Origin: Gambelia wislizenii
Taxonomy: Eukaryota > Chordata > Lepidosauria > Squamata > Crotaphytidae
Reading direction: 5' to 3'
Assembly (NCBI GenBank): GCA_030847615.1
Contig: JAUMIR010000004.1
Location: forward strand, 274,869,501-274,933,500
DNA: 64,000 nucleotides
Each line of letters starts with the position of its first letter. Positions within the stretch are counted from its first letter, which is position 1. Below, one piece after another: positions 1-11,404 of this stretch. The notes below the pieces were generated by a model. It ran no database searches. It was not told the origin of the DNA and saw only the letters and a list, made by a program, of their open reading frames with translations. The translations under genes and the position numbers were made by a program.

Positions 1-1298
1 TCTTCTTTTGGAAGTTGACAGGAGTCCTTCCATCCCCTCCAAGGCCACGTCTGCACTCTCTGGTGCCTGAAGCTGCTTTTGCTCTTCTTGTAGCTCAGAA
101 TCACAGTCTTCTCTGGTCCAGCTAGTAACTGCAAGCTTTGCCCCCCAATCATTTTAACAGTCACTGTACTTTTGCAACATGTTGTAAGATAACCAGTGAC
201 ATGGGGCAGTTACCTTTCCTAACGTGGTGTCAGCCGAGTATTTTGGATGAAAATCCATATTAGTTTTAGCCAACATGGCCAATTATTATGGTGATGGGAG
301 TTGCATTAGTCCAAAGTATGTTGGAAAAGATTGGTAGTATTTTTCTGACATGTGACTAGTACAATGTCAATATTTTTTTAAGCTTTTTGTGTGTCCACAT
401 AATGTGAATATTCTTTTCAAACATATTTTAATCTGAAATACTTGGAGTGTTAGTGACAAACAATGGCAGCTAGTCCCCCCCCCTTCTCGCATTATATTTT
501 GTCTAGTGAATACATTTGTAAATATTTTTATTTTCATTTTGATCTGTGATGGCAAAATAAAGAGAGAGGGATTTTTTAAAAAATAGAAGACTTACTAGAA
601 ACAGCTGTTTATTGTGGCTGTAATCTGATGGTTCTAGTTGTAGTAAAAGTTGAAGTGGCACAGAATTTCTGTATGCTTGATTGTTGAAAATGTATAAACT
701 TCTCCTACCTATTTCACACAATTTATTTAGAAGTTAGCAGGGAAACAGAAGTGGTAATTTGACCTGTCAATCGTCTATAATTTAGATTGACTTTCTCTGC
801 AGTGAGATTTCCAAAACCCGATTTAATACTAGTACAGTGAATGTCACTTCGTAACTTCCTACTTGGAGATTAATTTCATTATATTTGTTTTTCCCCCCCT
901 CTCCCATTGGTAGTCCACTGATTCATCAGCCTGTGTGTTATGGGTTCTCATGTACACAGTGTACCAAAGCTTGATTTGCTGATACAAGATACTTCATATG
1001 TCACAATGCTCTGCACAGAGATTAAGCTGTAAAATAGGTCCTAGATGAGCAAATAAAGTCAAGATCAGATTCTTGCAGTCCATTCATATCTTACAGCCAC
1101 ATAGCATGTTATAGCAACATGCACAATCTTATCCCTTGTTGTTAATAGTGTATCTACAAAACAGGACAATGTGATAAACTTACATTCCTGTCCACCCTAG
1201 CCAACATGGCCAATGCTAGGAGTTGTAGGGCTGGGGGCCTACAAGGCCCCCCCATCCCATTAGGTGAAGTACATGACTACATTTTCTTGCCTCTCCTA
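1..1298. other. Non-coding stretch with degraded repeat scraps
   Basis: No gene can be supported here. Short pieces near 270-325 and 1195-1250 share the words agccaacatggccaat and gggagttg, which recur in squamate hAT-type MITEs. They are too short to bound. The first 155 bases are open in two - strand frames, but there is no convincing splice signal. The rest is AT-rich DNA with nothing recognisable. Confidence 0.5.
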
Positions 1299-1460
1299 TT
1301 CTCTGGGTTGGTGAGAGGAGGAATCAATTACCTTGGGATGCTTCCTCCATCACCAAGAGAAGAGGCAGGAAGTAGGAAATCAAGTCTTGTGATAGCTAGA
1401 GAGGTCTGTTGACTCCTCCCTTCCTTCCAGCCCTCCACAAGGCCAGTTATTCTTACTGCC
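1299..1460 (+). repeat. Left inverted terminal repeat of DIRS copy A
   Basis: The segment running gaggaggaatcaattacc and on through gaggcaggaagtaggaaatc is the reverse complement of 4270-4412. The match continues with small differences past the ctgttgactcctccc stretch. DIRS elements characteristically have inverted rather than direct terminal repeats. Confidence 0.85.
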
Positions 1461-1643
1461 TTCACCCAGAGCAGAGTTTCTGTCCTTTTCTCCTTCACTT
1501 TTTTGAACTCTTTCTGCCTTTCCACTTAATTCCCTGCTGGATCCTTTCATTACTTTTCCACCTTAAAAAAAAGGGAACAGTTCCGCCTCTTTCCTTCTGC
1601 TTCTGCTCTGACCTCCCCTTGCCCCGGGATTGCCCCAGCAGAC

Positions 1644-2028
1644 ATGAAGAAGAAAAAACAGACAGTCAAGGGAGAAGCTGCACAGGTTCACCTATCAAGC
1701 GAACCCACGGGAAAGGCTAAAAAGACGCCCCCGCCACTGGAATCTTTCCAGCAGGTGCAGACAGGCAAGAGGCCACTGGCCAGAGCTCCCCCACTGCCAA
1801 AATCTCTTCTGCAGGTGAGGCTGGAGCATGACGGAGCACTCAGACCGAGGCAGCACCGGGGAAGTAACTGTGGGGTCCAGCCAGTCTGGTGGAGTCCTAA
1901 GGTGGGGGGAACTTTCCTGGCCTGCCTCAGACCTCTCTGCTTGGGTCCGAGAGCTTGTAGCCCGTGAAATGGAGGCATTTGTGGCCACGGCTACCATGAG
2001 CCTTGAATGCAAGGAGCAAAAGGGGTGA
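1644..2028 (+). pseudogene. DIRS copy A gag N-terminal remnant
   Basis: This is a lysine- and proline-rich reading frame starting MKKKKQTVKGEAAQV. The same kind of start occurs in copy E at 16824 (MAYGEKEAAGEGKK, then repeated P-LKS-QQV phrases), so it is assigned as the gag start by comparison within the window. Only about 100 codons remain, and the frame changes near 1830. Gag would coat the RNA intermediate. No zinc-binding cysteines are visible in this piece. The following 2030-2450 has no readable frame and appears to be deleted and decayed DIRS interior. Confidence 0.6.
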
Positions 2029-2454
2029 GGGAGGTTTAAGGCAACACAGATTTGTTTTAAGTTTAATTGAGCAAGGAAACTCAGGAGTCTTTCTGCTAAG
2101 GAGAGGTTCTCAGAATTTGAAGTGGTTATGAAATTTCTAATGGAGGCATAGAGTCCCCTTCAGCCAGGAAGACCCTTTACCCCACACCCTTCTTTAGTTA
2201 AGTAATATTATAAGAAAAGTTTATTCTCCTCAGGAGTTGTCCCCCCCACACCCTGAGTAGCCTTGAGGGGGGTCTACCATAGAAGTACTTGTTATTTAGT
2301 CTAAATAGTACATTTTAAATAAGAATACTCTCTGATGGGCTTACCTTTCAGCTGACTCCAGACTTGGCCTTTTCAATATTCTGAGTAAAGTTCAGCCCTA
2401 AGCCAAGGGGGCTTGAAGGTTTGATCACCCTGTTGTTATAAGATTAGTCTGTGT

Positions 2455-2900
2455 GTGGGTGTGGCCATGTGCCTTCGACTAGGCTCTCTTGGTAAGATTG
2501 TTCAGACAGCAGCCTTTGTTCCCACTGCCCCCCTCTGGATGCCTTCACTATCAGCCTACTACCTACAGGGCATGGCCAACCTGCAGGCAGACTACCTGAG
2601 CAGACAGGTAGGGAGTAGTCCCTCCATTCTCAGGTATTCCAGTTAGAACTCAGGTGCGGCCTGATGGAAGCAAACATGTTCTCTTCAGACCAACAGAAAA
2701 CTAGACAGGTACTTCACGAGATTCCCAGACAAGAGAATCCAAGGGTCTGGATGCACTTCAAGTCCCTTGGCCAAAGGCCTGTTGTACCTCTCCCTCCCCC
2801 TTCTGCTGATTGGGAAAGCAATCAGGAAGGTAAGGGAGGAAGGAGCTCAGACAATCCTTATAGCCCCCCACTGGCCAGGAGGCTGTGCTTCTCGGATCTA
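2455..2900 (+). pseudogene. DIRS copy A RNase H end and methyltransferase-like remnant
   Basis: The frame at 2455-2646 reads LQGMANLQADYLSRQ, the last RNase H motif (aspartate in ADYLSR). It matches VLADRLSRF in copy B1 (about 28170) and LKEDWLSRT in copy G (about 56350). After a stop, another frame near 2780-2890 reads YLSLPLLLIG and TILIAPHWP, matching YLFPPILLL and AILITPWWP in copy B1. That stretch is often annotated as methyltransferase-like in DIRS elements. The reverse transcriptase and the first RNase H motifs are absent, so the piece cannot be active. Confidence 0.7.
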
Positions 2901-3112
2901 AGGGACATGGCCCAGGAGGAGCCATGGATGCTCCCCCAGAGAGAGGACTTTCCGAGCCAGGGCCCTCTTTGGCACCCCAAAGTGGCCTGGCTTCGTGTAG
3001 CCACCTGGGGGTTGGACAGGAGGCACTTAGACAATGTGGGTATGAGGAGATGGTAATCTCCACCCTACTGTCTTCCCACAGACAATCCATGACAAAAAAT
3101 CTATGAAGCCAC

Positions 3113-3992
3113 TTGGAAAGAGTGTTCAAGAAGTGGTGTTCATTTAGTCACATCCAGCAGTCAGAGGTGTTAACGAAACACATCCTAGCCTTCCTTCAGA
3201 GAGGCCTGGGCCTAGGTTTTAGCCCAAACAGCCTCAAAAGTCAAATGGCAGCCTTGTCTTCGGTGCTGTACTTCACCAAAGGTGGATCATTGGCCTCGTA
3301 CCCCCACGTGCAAAGTTTCCTGAGGGGAGCCACCATTATATCACCATCTATGGTGCACTGCTTCCCTTCATGGAACCTCCCTCTGGTCCTGAAAAAACTG
3401 TCAAAACCCCCATTTGAACCCCTCCGGAGAGTTTCCTTAAGGGTCCTGTCACTTGAGGTAGTCTTCCTGATAGTCATTACCTCCGCCAGAAGGGTATCAG
3501 AACTGGCAGCCCTTTCAGTCAGTGAGCACCTTTGCTCCTTCAACGAGGATTACATGACTCTGTGCATGGATCCCTCCTTTACCCCCAAAGTCCTTTTTGC
3601 CATCCATATCTCTCAGGAATTGATTCTGCCATCCTTTTGCCCTAACCTCTCATTCTAGAGAGAGGCTACAGCACAAACTGGATGTGCACAGGGCACTTAA
3701 AATTTACATCAAAAGGACGGACGCCTTCAGGTACTATGAGTCACTCTTTGTCTCCTTTAACCCATCTTCCATGGGAGCCAGGGCCTTCAAACAGACTATC
3801 ACAAACCAGATCAAGGCTTGCATCCTAATGGCCTACAATGCAACAAGGGTGTCACGTCCCACCAGGGTGCAAGCCCGTTCCACCAGGGCAGCAGCTACCT
3901 CAGCAGTCCTTTCCACCAATGCCACAGTTTCAGAAATACATCAGGTGGCCACGTGGTCCACCCCCTCATCCTTCATCTGTCATTACAAATAA
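3113..3992 (+). pseudogene. DIRS copy A tyrosine recombinase, broken
   Basis: In DIRS elements this enzyme integrates a circular DNA intermediate by site-specific recombination. The N-terminal SAM-like part (ILAFLQRGLGLGFSPNSLKSQ) leads into the catalytic region with SARRVSEL, which carries the first catalytic arginine. A stop at 3656-3658 and a frameshift separate this from the rest (3684-3992). The HxxR box reads RSTR, so its histidine is lost, while the tyrosine box reads FICHYK and is followed at once by a stop. Copies C, E and G have HSTR at the same place. The enzyme is therefore inactive by both a missing residue and a broken frame. Confidence 0.85.
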
Positions 3993-4117
3993 ACAGGTTC
4001 GGGTCAGTGGACACAGTGTTTGGCATAAGGGTCCTCCAGCAGGTAGTTACAGACTAGGTAGTTGGGCAGTCACTCCTTCCTAGACCTGACGTTGCTTGGG
4101 CATGTCCCAGGGTAATG

Positions 4118-4203
4118 GATTCCTCCTCTCACCAACCCAGAGAATGCCACATTGGTTACTTACCATGAAGGTGCATTCTTGGGTTGATTGAGAGGAGGAA
4201 TCC
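4118..4203 (+). repeat. Internal complementary region of DIRS copy A
   Basis: The left half (attcctcctctcaccaaccc) is complementary to the left terminus at 1299. The right half contains ttggttacttaccatgaagg, which is complementary to right-terminus sequence retained in copies C and E. In DIRS biology this region templates the joining of the two ends into a circle. Confidence 0.8.
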
Positions 4204-4269
4204 ACCCTGCCCTCTGTGACTACCCTTTGCGCTTAGGGTGGGCATACCTACTTGATTTCTTTGTCCTCT

Positions 4270-4412
4270 TTACTGGGCTTTGCTAGTCAGTGAGTTGGCC
4301 TCATGGAGGGGAGGAGTCAACAAACCTCTCCAGTTCTCACGAGACTTGATTTCCTACTTCCTGCCTCTTCTCTGGGTGATGAAGCATCCCAAGGTAATTG
4401 ATTCCTCCTCTC
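4270..4412 (-). repeat. Right inverted terminal repeat of DIRS copy A, truncated
   Basis: This is the reverse complement of 1299-1460, including gatttcctacttcctgcctc and ggtaattgattcctcctctc. It stops at tcctcctctc, about 12 bases short of the left end and without the outer extension present in copies C and E, because fragment B2 abuts it. Confidence 0.85.
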
Positions 4413-4417
4413 GAGGA

Positions 4418-6438
4418 GGCCTTCTGTTCTGGGAAGCCTCACCTACGACAGAATTGGGGCGAGGATGAGTTTGAAGCCATTCGATGTGCTCACCTCCAAG
4501 CCGATATAGCCTGTGAATCTTCTTTGAAGTGGACTGTATCGAGGAAGGGTTTTCCCATGAACCCTGAGTGAGTTTCAGAAGGGACGGCAAAACTGGGAGA
4601 CTGGTAGTAGGAGGCACCTTCGATTGTATACGATGGAAAATTGGATCCACCGGTTCCAACTCCTTTTCCACAACCTTGAGGTCCAAGGCATGGGAACATG
4701 CCATTTGTTCAGAAAAGGCATGGATATTGTCCGTTGGCGACGCAGAATCATCCTCCAGTAAATCAGGCTGTGGAGACGGTAGATAGGGCAAGTATGGATC
4801 CCATGAACCCAACTAAGATGAGGTCGAACCCGCCGGTGACAGGCTGCAGCCGCCATGGAGCAGAGAGGTGGTACGAGGCCGTGGTGTGGGTAGAGTCGGT
4901 GGCAGAGAGTGTCGGTCAGGGCATGGAGATACCTGACTCTCCGCATCCTTTTTCGGCAGCCCCAGTGGCTCTTCATATCCGAGGCATTGCGGGGAGCAAC
5001 GCACACTTAAGCCCATGTACATCTCCCTGAAATCAAAGGCCCGATTGGTCAGGACCTGCGAGCCAGTCAGTGCCATGAATTCGGCACGGTAGATAGAACG
5101 TGCCAGGTCATAGGCTGAGTAAGCAGGCTCATCATCACGGATCCTGGGTGAGAATGGTTGGGTTCGAGTGGCATCTTCGGATTCAACGACTTCAACTTCA
5201 ATGTCCGACATGGAGTGTTCAAGAAGTTGAGCTCTCGAAACGAGGGCTGGTGACTGGCCTTCCGTTGAGGTGACACATCCGTATTGGCACCCAAAGGCGC
5301 TTCAACTGCGATAATCTCCACAGAACCCGCAGGGGTTGGAACACGACATGATAGATTTTCCTCAGCAGCTGTTGCTGGGGATGGTCGGGTTGGAGTGGCC
5401 TTGGCATTACTGGCAGATGGCGGCTCCGCGGCATCGACCGCCTTAGCGGCCATATCAGTACGCACCATCGATGGTCGTCGACTTCGACGTCTGTGAGATA
5501 TCCTTTGGCTTGGTCTTAGAGCTGTCCTCATGCCGAGAGGGGTGTTTGTCCTTCTTTTTCAAGGACTTTGAAGCCTCTCCAGAAGCACCAACCCGACTGG
5601 TGTTGTCAGAAGGTGCCTGGTCCCAAGGGAGAGCCTTCAAAGTCAAGGGTTCCTGGTCCCGTGCAGAAGTTGAAGGTGTCGAGTGTGCTTGATCCTGACA
5701 TAGATCGGAGGGAGCAACATGCTTGTGCGACCCTCGCACTGGCTCCGGATCTGAGGCAACCGAACAGCGTCAGGAAGAACTATGGGACCGATGCCGTTTT
5801 TGAGTTTTAGACTTTGGAGATGGCAAGCGGCCCCGTTTAGGTGGTGCAGGCATCGGAGCAGAGGCCGGAGTTGAGGAAGCTGACGGAATCAGAGCCTTCT
5901 CATATAAGAATGACTTCAAGCGGGACATCCTGTGCTTCTGTGCCTGAGGTGTAAAGGCTTTGCAGTGTATGCAAGAGTCTACATTATGGGTCTCGCTAAG
6001 ACAAATCAAGCAGCGGGAATGGCCATCCGCGCTCGGGGGTTTGGCCTGACAGATGGCACATTTTTTAAAAGTCGCTCTCGAAGCCATTGTACTCACGAGG
6101 TTGTCAAATCCGATGGGAAAAAAACATTAAGAGTAGAGAAAACTGATCCAAGTCAACACCAAATTCACCGAGAGAATGCCAACTCCAGAGGAGTGAGAGA
6201 AAAATCATAGTAAAAAAATTCAAGCCAAGTCAAAATCCAATCAAATCGAAAATGAAAGAGAAAACTAGCAAACGAAGGTTCCTTCAAGCTGCTAACACGG
6301 CGGAAAGAAAGGAACTGAGGAGATTTAGGCGGGAGAGCCTTATAAGGGACCATTAGGATGGGCGGAGTTACCACCAAAAATGTATCAATGCACATTCCGC
6401 CTAGCGATTCCAGAAGGTTCCGAACGCTCTGCGCAGGC
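4418..6438 (-). mobile_element. DIRS fragment B2, 5' part in reverse orientation
   Basis: The sequence matches the first 2 kb of the DIRS copy at 24159-30295 in reverse: terminal-repeat sequence with the TATA-like tataagg and the aatgtatcaatgcacatt word (about 6290-6438), then gag down to the RNSVV region at 4420. It lacks the outermost terminus (the match ends at gcgcaggcg), pol, the recombinase and the right end. Both ends abut other DIRS copies of a different family, which points to recombination or deletion rather than a clean insertion. Confidence 0.85.
4421..6096 (-). pseudogene. DIRS B2 gag remnant with cysteine-rich zinc motif
   Basis: Reading on the - strand from 6096, the protein begins MSTMASRATFKKCAICQAK, followed by CLIC and CIHC pairs and a histidine, a zinc-ribbon-like cluster within the first about 60 residues. 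The same cluster opens gag of copy B1 at 24572. Later pieces (5531-5067, 5211-4813, 4812-4430) are serine-, proline- and arginine-rich. They end in a conserved block reading LPVLPSLLKLTQ, also found in B1. Several frame changes and stops split it. By homology it is the nucleic-acid-binding structural protein, and it is not functional. Confidence 0.8.
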
Positions 6439-6656
6439 GTAGATATCCTCTCCTTTCCCATCCTTTGTCTGGTCAGTTGTTTCCCTTGCCTCATCCAGAG
6501 GAGAGCCTCATTTTGCTTCCTCCAGTCTTTGACCCTTTTTCGACCTTTCCCTTAAAATTTTCCTGTTCCTCCTAGCCCTTCTTCCTTTCTCCCTTTCTGG
6601 TCTTCATCTTTAAAAAAACTTTCCTTTTCTGTTTTCATCCTTCCGCCCTTTCTACA

Positions 6657-8530
6657 ATGACTCCATCAAGCCAGAAGAACAAAGAGAAGGAGAAGGAGAA
6701 GGTGCACTCGGGAGGGGGGAACATCTCCGCTGCTGGCCGCTGGTCTGCAGTCGTTGCAGGGGGATCTGAGCACCATCGTCTCCGCGCCGCTGAGCCTTGT
6801 TCTGTAGGCGCACGAAGTGCAGGACCCCACCGGGGGCAGCTCTTCCCTCCAGCTGCTAAGCACTGCTTCACAAGCGGAGGACCAGGACTGGACAACAACA
6901 CTGACCTCGCTCCTGACTGGAGTGCCAGCAATCGCTGGAGATGGGGAAGTACCCACAGATTGGCCAGGGGGCAGCGGGGGGCACCCTTGTGGGAGGCTTG
7001 CCCACCGGGAGGGGCGAGGGGACTGAGGATTCACCCGGGAATCACGGGGGAGCATCAGGGTCTGAGGCGGATCAGTCCAGTGGTATAGAGGATTGGGGGT
7101 CCTCGGGGGAGGAAGACCCTGCCGGGACCTCTCAGTCCAAGTCCCGCATGGCAGATGACCATGGCAGCTGCCATCTTGGAGTGGGCAAGAGGTCCACCAA
7201 GGCAAGAACTCACCGGCACGGGGTCATGTCCCGGCAGTCATTACTCCAGAGGAGTACAAGGCTGCGGAACAGAAGGCGCTAGCAGCGGCCAAGTGCACCT
7301 TTGCCGAGGCCCTAGCCAGTTCTGCAGGCGGGGGAAAGGGCAGCGCCAGTGCGCAGAGGCATGTCTGTTTTGGCCAGCCGGGGGTGGGAGTGCCAGTCCA
7401 AGGAAAGGCCTAGACCCCATATGAAAGAGAAGGCAGCACAGCCAAGGCCCCAAACTTCGAGGGACGTTGAATCCCTTTTAGAGAGGCAATGATAATTTTG
7501 GGGGAAGGTTCATCAAGAGGTCATCCAGACAAGGAACCCTCCTTACCGGGACCCAGTGGGGTGCGAACTAATCGCCAGCCAAAGTGAAAGGTTCCCCCAT
7601 CCCCCCATTCTTTAGCAGAGTCTGAAGGAGCCTCAGACGAGGATCTAGATCTCCTGGATCCAATGGGTCCTGACAAGGATCCGGATGATGTACAGTCAGA
7701 ACCAGAGGAAGGGGAATGGTCAGATACTGAGCCTCCCCAGACTGGTCCATCTGAAAGGCTTTTTCATTTAGAGAAAGCGGCTGAATTCAGCAAAAGGGCA
7801 GAGTCAGTGCTGGGGGCCCCCAAGCCTTCGGCCTGAGAGGTGCCTTTTCCCTCCATCTTCACTCATGCTTTGGAGGGGGAATGAGATAAGCCTTTGCAGG
7901 GCAAGATAGGGACCCTGCTAGCTCATAAAATTTATGCACCACCTAAGCGGGTGTTAAATAAGCTTAAGAGCTCGGCAATCGATTCACAGGTGGCCTCCCT
8001 GGTCTAGCACCACGCGATGGTGAAGGCTTTCTCAGGGACCTGGAAGAGAAGAGAATGGAAGGGGCCCTGAAGAAGACCCATAAAGCAACAGCTTTGGCGA
8101 TCCGCGCTTCTATAACTGGGTCCTTGTTTGCCAGGGCATCTCTCTTGTGGATGGAGGACGCATTACAAGACAGAACTTTGGACAGCCTGTTTTTACAGCG
8201 TTCCCTAGCTAAGGTGTACATCACCCTTCAATTTATTGCGGATTCCACTCTGGATGCAGTCGTCTTTGCCTCAAGAGCCATGGTGTCAGCATCAGTAACC
8301 AGGCGTTCCCTCTGGCTACGCCACTAGGTCCACCCTGGGATTTGGACACAGTGCAGAGCAAGTTTAGCGACACACATACCCCCGTTCAAGGAGGAGCGCT
8401 TATTTGGTGAGGAAGCACTGAAGGATATATTGGAGACGAAGGAGAAAAAGAAGGCAATGCTGGTTCTGATCAAAAAGAGACCCTTCAAGAAGCCTTTTCA
8501 TTATTCCTCATCCTCTAGATCTCAGAGGAG
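6657..8530 (+). pseudogene. DIRS copy C gag remnant
   Basis: The region opens with MTPSSQKNKEKEKEKVHSGG and contains acidic, proline-rich pieces. A block at 8055-8327 reads ALAIRASITGSLFARASLLW and RAMVSASVTRRSLWL, the helical gag core seen in DIRS elements. B1 and D share a parallel block (RRHAWLCSSGL in B1). Frames change at least four times between 6657 and 8530, with stops such as those near 7280 and 7835. The product would bind element RNA. This copy is inactive. Confidence 0.65.
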
Positions 8531-8539
8531 TGCAAAACA

Positions 8540-9966
8540 GTGAGATTTCAGGCCTTTTCATCCCTCATGGGGCAGATCCAACTTCTCACGATCTTCAGCT
8601 TCCTCTCAGGCACAGTCAGGGACAAGGGGGGGCCTCCAACTCCCAGAGAGGAGGAGGTCGTCAACAGTTCTGACTCGGATTCTGTGCCCATGGGAGGTTG
8701 TTTACAGCATTTGTATCCACATTGGATAAAAACCTCCAACGCCAACTGGATCATCAACACCATCTTCCATGGGTATCGCCTCCAGTTCAACAAACTGCCT
8801 CAGGGCAGGTTCATCCCGTCTCCCCTTTCAAAGGATCTCATCAAGAAGAAGATTCAAGTAGAAGCAGTGGAATATCTACTATCCATCAGAGCCATAGAAC
8901 TGGTCCCACTGCCTCAGAGATTTTCAGGATTCTATTCAGTGTTCTTCACCATTCCAAAGAAGGACAGAGATCACAGTTCCATCCTGGACTTCAAGTACAC
9001 CAGCAAACACCTGGTGTATAAGCGCTTTCACATGGAGATGCTTTCGTCTATTCAGGAAACATTGTGAACAAGGGACTTCCTAGTCTCTTTGGACATAGCA
9101 GAAGTGTACCTCCACATCATGATCAAGGAGGGCAGTAGATGCTTCCTCTGTTTCATGTTCGGGCAGGATCACTATCAGTTCAGAGCCCTGCCCTTCGGCT
9201 TGGCATCTGCCCCATGGGTGTTCACCAAGGTCCTATTGACGGTGATGGCACACCTCGGGATACAAGGGGTTCACCTGTACCCCTATCTGGATGACATTCT
9301 GCTCCTGGCTCCCTTTATCAGCAGAGCTCAGGAGGTTCTTCAGACCACAATACGATGCCTTCAGGACCATGGCTTCATGGTGAACTTCAAGAAGAGTACC
9401 ATGGTACCAACACAGACAATCACTCACTTGGGCGCAATCCTGGATACTTGGAGGGGAATTATTTTTCTTTCCCAGGAGCAACAAGTGACGTTGTGGAAAG
9501 AATCCACGGCAGCCAGGAGCCGTCCACATTCTTCGCTAATGGAGCTGTCTCGTCTTCTCAGCTTGATGATTTCAGCGATACTGATAGTGCCATGGGCCAG
9601 ATTCCATGCCAGGCATCTACAATCCTTTCTAATCAATGTCATGTACAGATCTCTTCAAGACAGGAGATCATGCTTCAAATTCCGGCGGACATCAGAGCGT
9701 CCCTGAATTGCTGGACGCAGTAGGTCAATGTATCTAAAGGGTCCAACTGCACCCAGAGGATGGATATCACGGTGACCTCGGATCCAAGTCTCCTCAACTG
9801 GGGAGCGCACTGTGGGCACCTATTCTTCCAAGGGACCTGGGACAACTCAGAAAGGTCCCACAGCATAAACAGGCTAGTGCTGATACATTTCGAGGACATC
9901 CTCATAGGGAAGCACGTCCTAATCCTCATGGGCAACACGAAAGCTCGTTCTTACATCGCCAAGTAG
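8540..9966 (+). pseudogene. DIRS copy C reverse transcriptase and RNase H, few breaks
   Basis: Reading frame 8540-9706 holds most of a reverse transcriptase with a single TGA at 9065-9067. Visible in order are the fingers (FFTIPKKDRD), motif A (SLDIAEVYL), FRALPFGLASAP and the catalytic YLDD at 9284-9295, then LGAILDT. A frame change near 9700 leads to RNase H at 9760-9966 (VTSDPSLLNWGAHCG, then a frame with FEDI and LMGNTKA). The usual D, E and D positions are partly altered (LMGN instead of the usual TDN). RNase H is truncated before its last motif, and the methyltransferase-like part and recombinase start are missing. This is the best preserved catalytic palm in the window together with copy G. 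Confidence 0.85.
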
Positions 9967-10047
9967 GGGGGGACGAGATCTCGGTCCCTGCAGAGGGAAA
10001 CCTCCCTTCTCTTCAGTTGGGTGGAGAAGAAGTTGGAGTCCCTATCA

Positions 10048-10814
10048 GCAAGGGTTTCCTGAGGGGAGCGTCCATCCTTTCCCCGCCAGTGAGGCACCGC
10101 TTCCCCACGTGGAACCTGCCATTGGTGCTTTGACAGCTAACCAAACCTCCTTTTGAACCACTCAGAGAGGTATCCCTTAGGATGCTTACGTGGAAGGTAG
10201 ACTTCTTGGTTGCGATCACATCGGCCAGGAGGGTTTCTGAGCTTTCAGCCTCATCAGTAAGGAAACACCTCTGTTCTTTTAATGGGGATCATGTCATCTT
10301 GCACACGGATCCTTCATTCCCTCCGAAGGTGCTGTCTTCATTTCACGTCTCCCAAGAGCTAATACTGCCCTCATTCTGCCAAAACGCTTTCCATCCAAGT
10401 GGGAAGGTGTGGCATAAATTGGATGTCCGCAGGGCAGTGAATATTTACATCAAGCGTACGCGCGACATTGGAAGGTGCGATTCATTGTTCGTCTCCTTTA
10501 GTCCAGCCTCGAAGGGGATGAAGGCATCCAGACAAACATTTGCGAGTTGGATCAATTCATGCATACTGGCAGCTTATGACGAGGCATGGATGCCTCACCC
10601 TACGAGATTTCTGGCTCATTCCACCAGATCAGCCGCTGAAAAATCAGCGGTTTTTTCCTCCAACACTCCCATTGGGGAGATTTTCAAGGCAACGACGTGG
10701 AGCACGCCTTCCTCTTTCATCTGGCATTACAAGATCTATCAATTCAGAGCCTTGGAGACCACCTTTGGTAGAAGTTGTAATCTTCCTAAGAGCAGTCTGT
10801 CCCACCCAAATTAA
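10048..10814 (+). pseudogene. DIRS copy C tyrosine recombinase, catalytic half
   Basis: From 10182 an uninterrupted frame of about 210 codons contains all the visible catalytic boxes: SARRVSEL, HSTRSAA and FIWHYKI with the tyrosine. Upstream, the frame reads FLRGASILSPPVRHRFPTWN with a TGA near 10130. The N-terminal SAM-like domain is deleted, since RNase H ends about 80 bases earlier. Family members run to roughly 350 residues or more, so this is a C-terminal fragment whose active-site residues happen to survive. Confidence 0.85.
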
Positions 10815-10852
10815 GGGGGGGGGGCTCAGGTTTGGGCACGTCCCAAGTGTAG

Positions 10853-11250
10853 GAATTTCTTTTCTTTCTTTCTTTTTTGAAATAATTGTATTAAATTTAT
10901 AATCATGCATTATAATATCCAATCAATACTTATTTAATATAACATATAATATTATCATAAACATCACAATTTTTCTATTAACTAATTTCAAAAGTTAACA
11001 CAGATTCTTTACTATGATTCTTTTCAAAAATATTAATTCCCCTAACCCCCCCCCCACCTCAGTGCTCCCCTTCACCGGAGCCATTATCCCTTACCTAATC
11101 TTTCCAGAATCTCATTTCTTCTCGTGGAGGTAACCTCCCATCTTTTGTCTGTAATACTTTTTTATCAAATACTTTCCAAATTTTATCCAATAAATGAAAA
11201 GTTAACATGTAGAATTAAAGTAAGAAGAGGAAGTTGGAAATAATGTGATT
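10853..11250 (-). mobile_element. LINE-like 3' end inserted in DIRS copy C
   Basis: On the - strand the insert ends in an A-rich tail (aaaaaagaaagaaagaaaag). It is flanked by near-identical ccaagtgtaggaatttc (before) and ccaagtgtaaggatttc (after), which look like a 16-17-bp target duplication. A short open piece reads IKFGKYLIKKYYRQK on the - strand, reminiscent of the end of an L1 ORF2, but this is weak. The L1 assignment is tentative; target-primed insertion is well supported by the tail and duplication. Confidence 0.7.
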
Positions 11251-11265
11251 TCCAAGTGTAAGGAT

Positions 11266-11357
11266 TTCACTGGATTTCTCCTCTAACCACTCCAGAGAAT
11301 GCTACATTGGTACTTACCATGAATGTGCATTCTGGTAGTGGTAGAGAGGAGGAATCC
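11266..11357 (+). repeat. Internal complementary region of DIRS copy C
   Basis: The right half (gtacttaccatgaatgtgca and the following tggtagtggtagagaggagg) is complementary to the right terminus at 11540-11594. The left half (gatttctcctctaaccactc) would pair with a left terminus that is no longer present. Confidence 0.8.
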
Positions 11358-11404
11358 ACCCCGCCCTACACTGCTCAAGATAAGGGATTCTCTTTTTAGT
11401 TTCG

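Larger units (their letters stand above)
1299..4412 (+). mobile_element. DIRS-type retrotransposon copy A, internally deleted
   Basis: This is a tyrosine-recombinase retrotransposon of the DIRS group. A left inverted repeat starting ttctctgggttggtgagagg is mirrored at about 4270-4412, and an internal complementary region lies at 4118-4203. Between them are, in order, a gag start, an RNase H end with a methyltransferase-like stretch, and a tyrosine recombinase. The copy is about 3.1 kb. The missing part is most of gag, all of the reverse transcriptase palm and most of RNase H. The right terminal repeat is cut off at about 4412, where a reverse-oriented fragment of a different DIRS family begins. 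Confidence 0.9.

Noticed and set aside
1..155. Two open frames on the - strand at the window edge (for example ELQEEQKQLQAPESADVALE).
   Set aside because: Both frames are open over the same bases, upstream there is no pyrimidine tract, and the piece is cut by the window edge, so I could not choose a frame or a gene.
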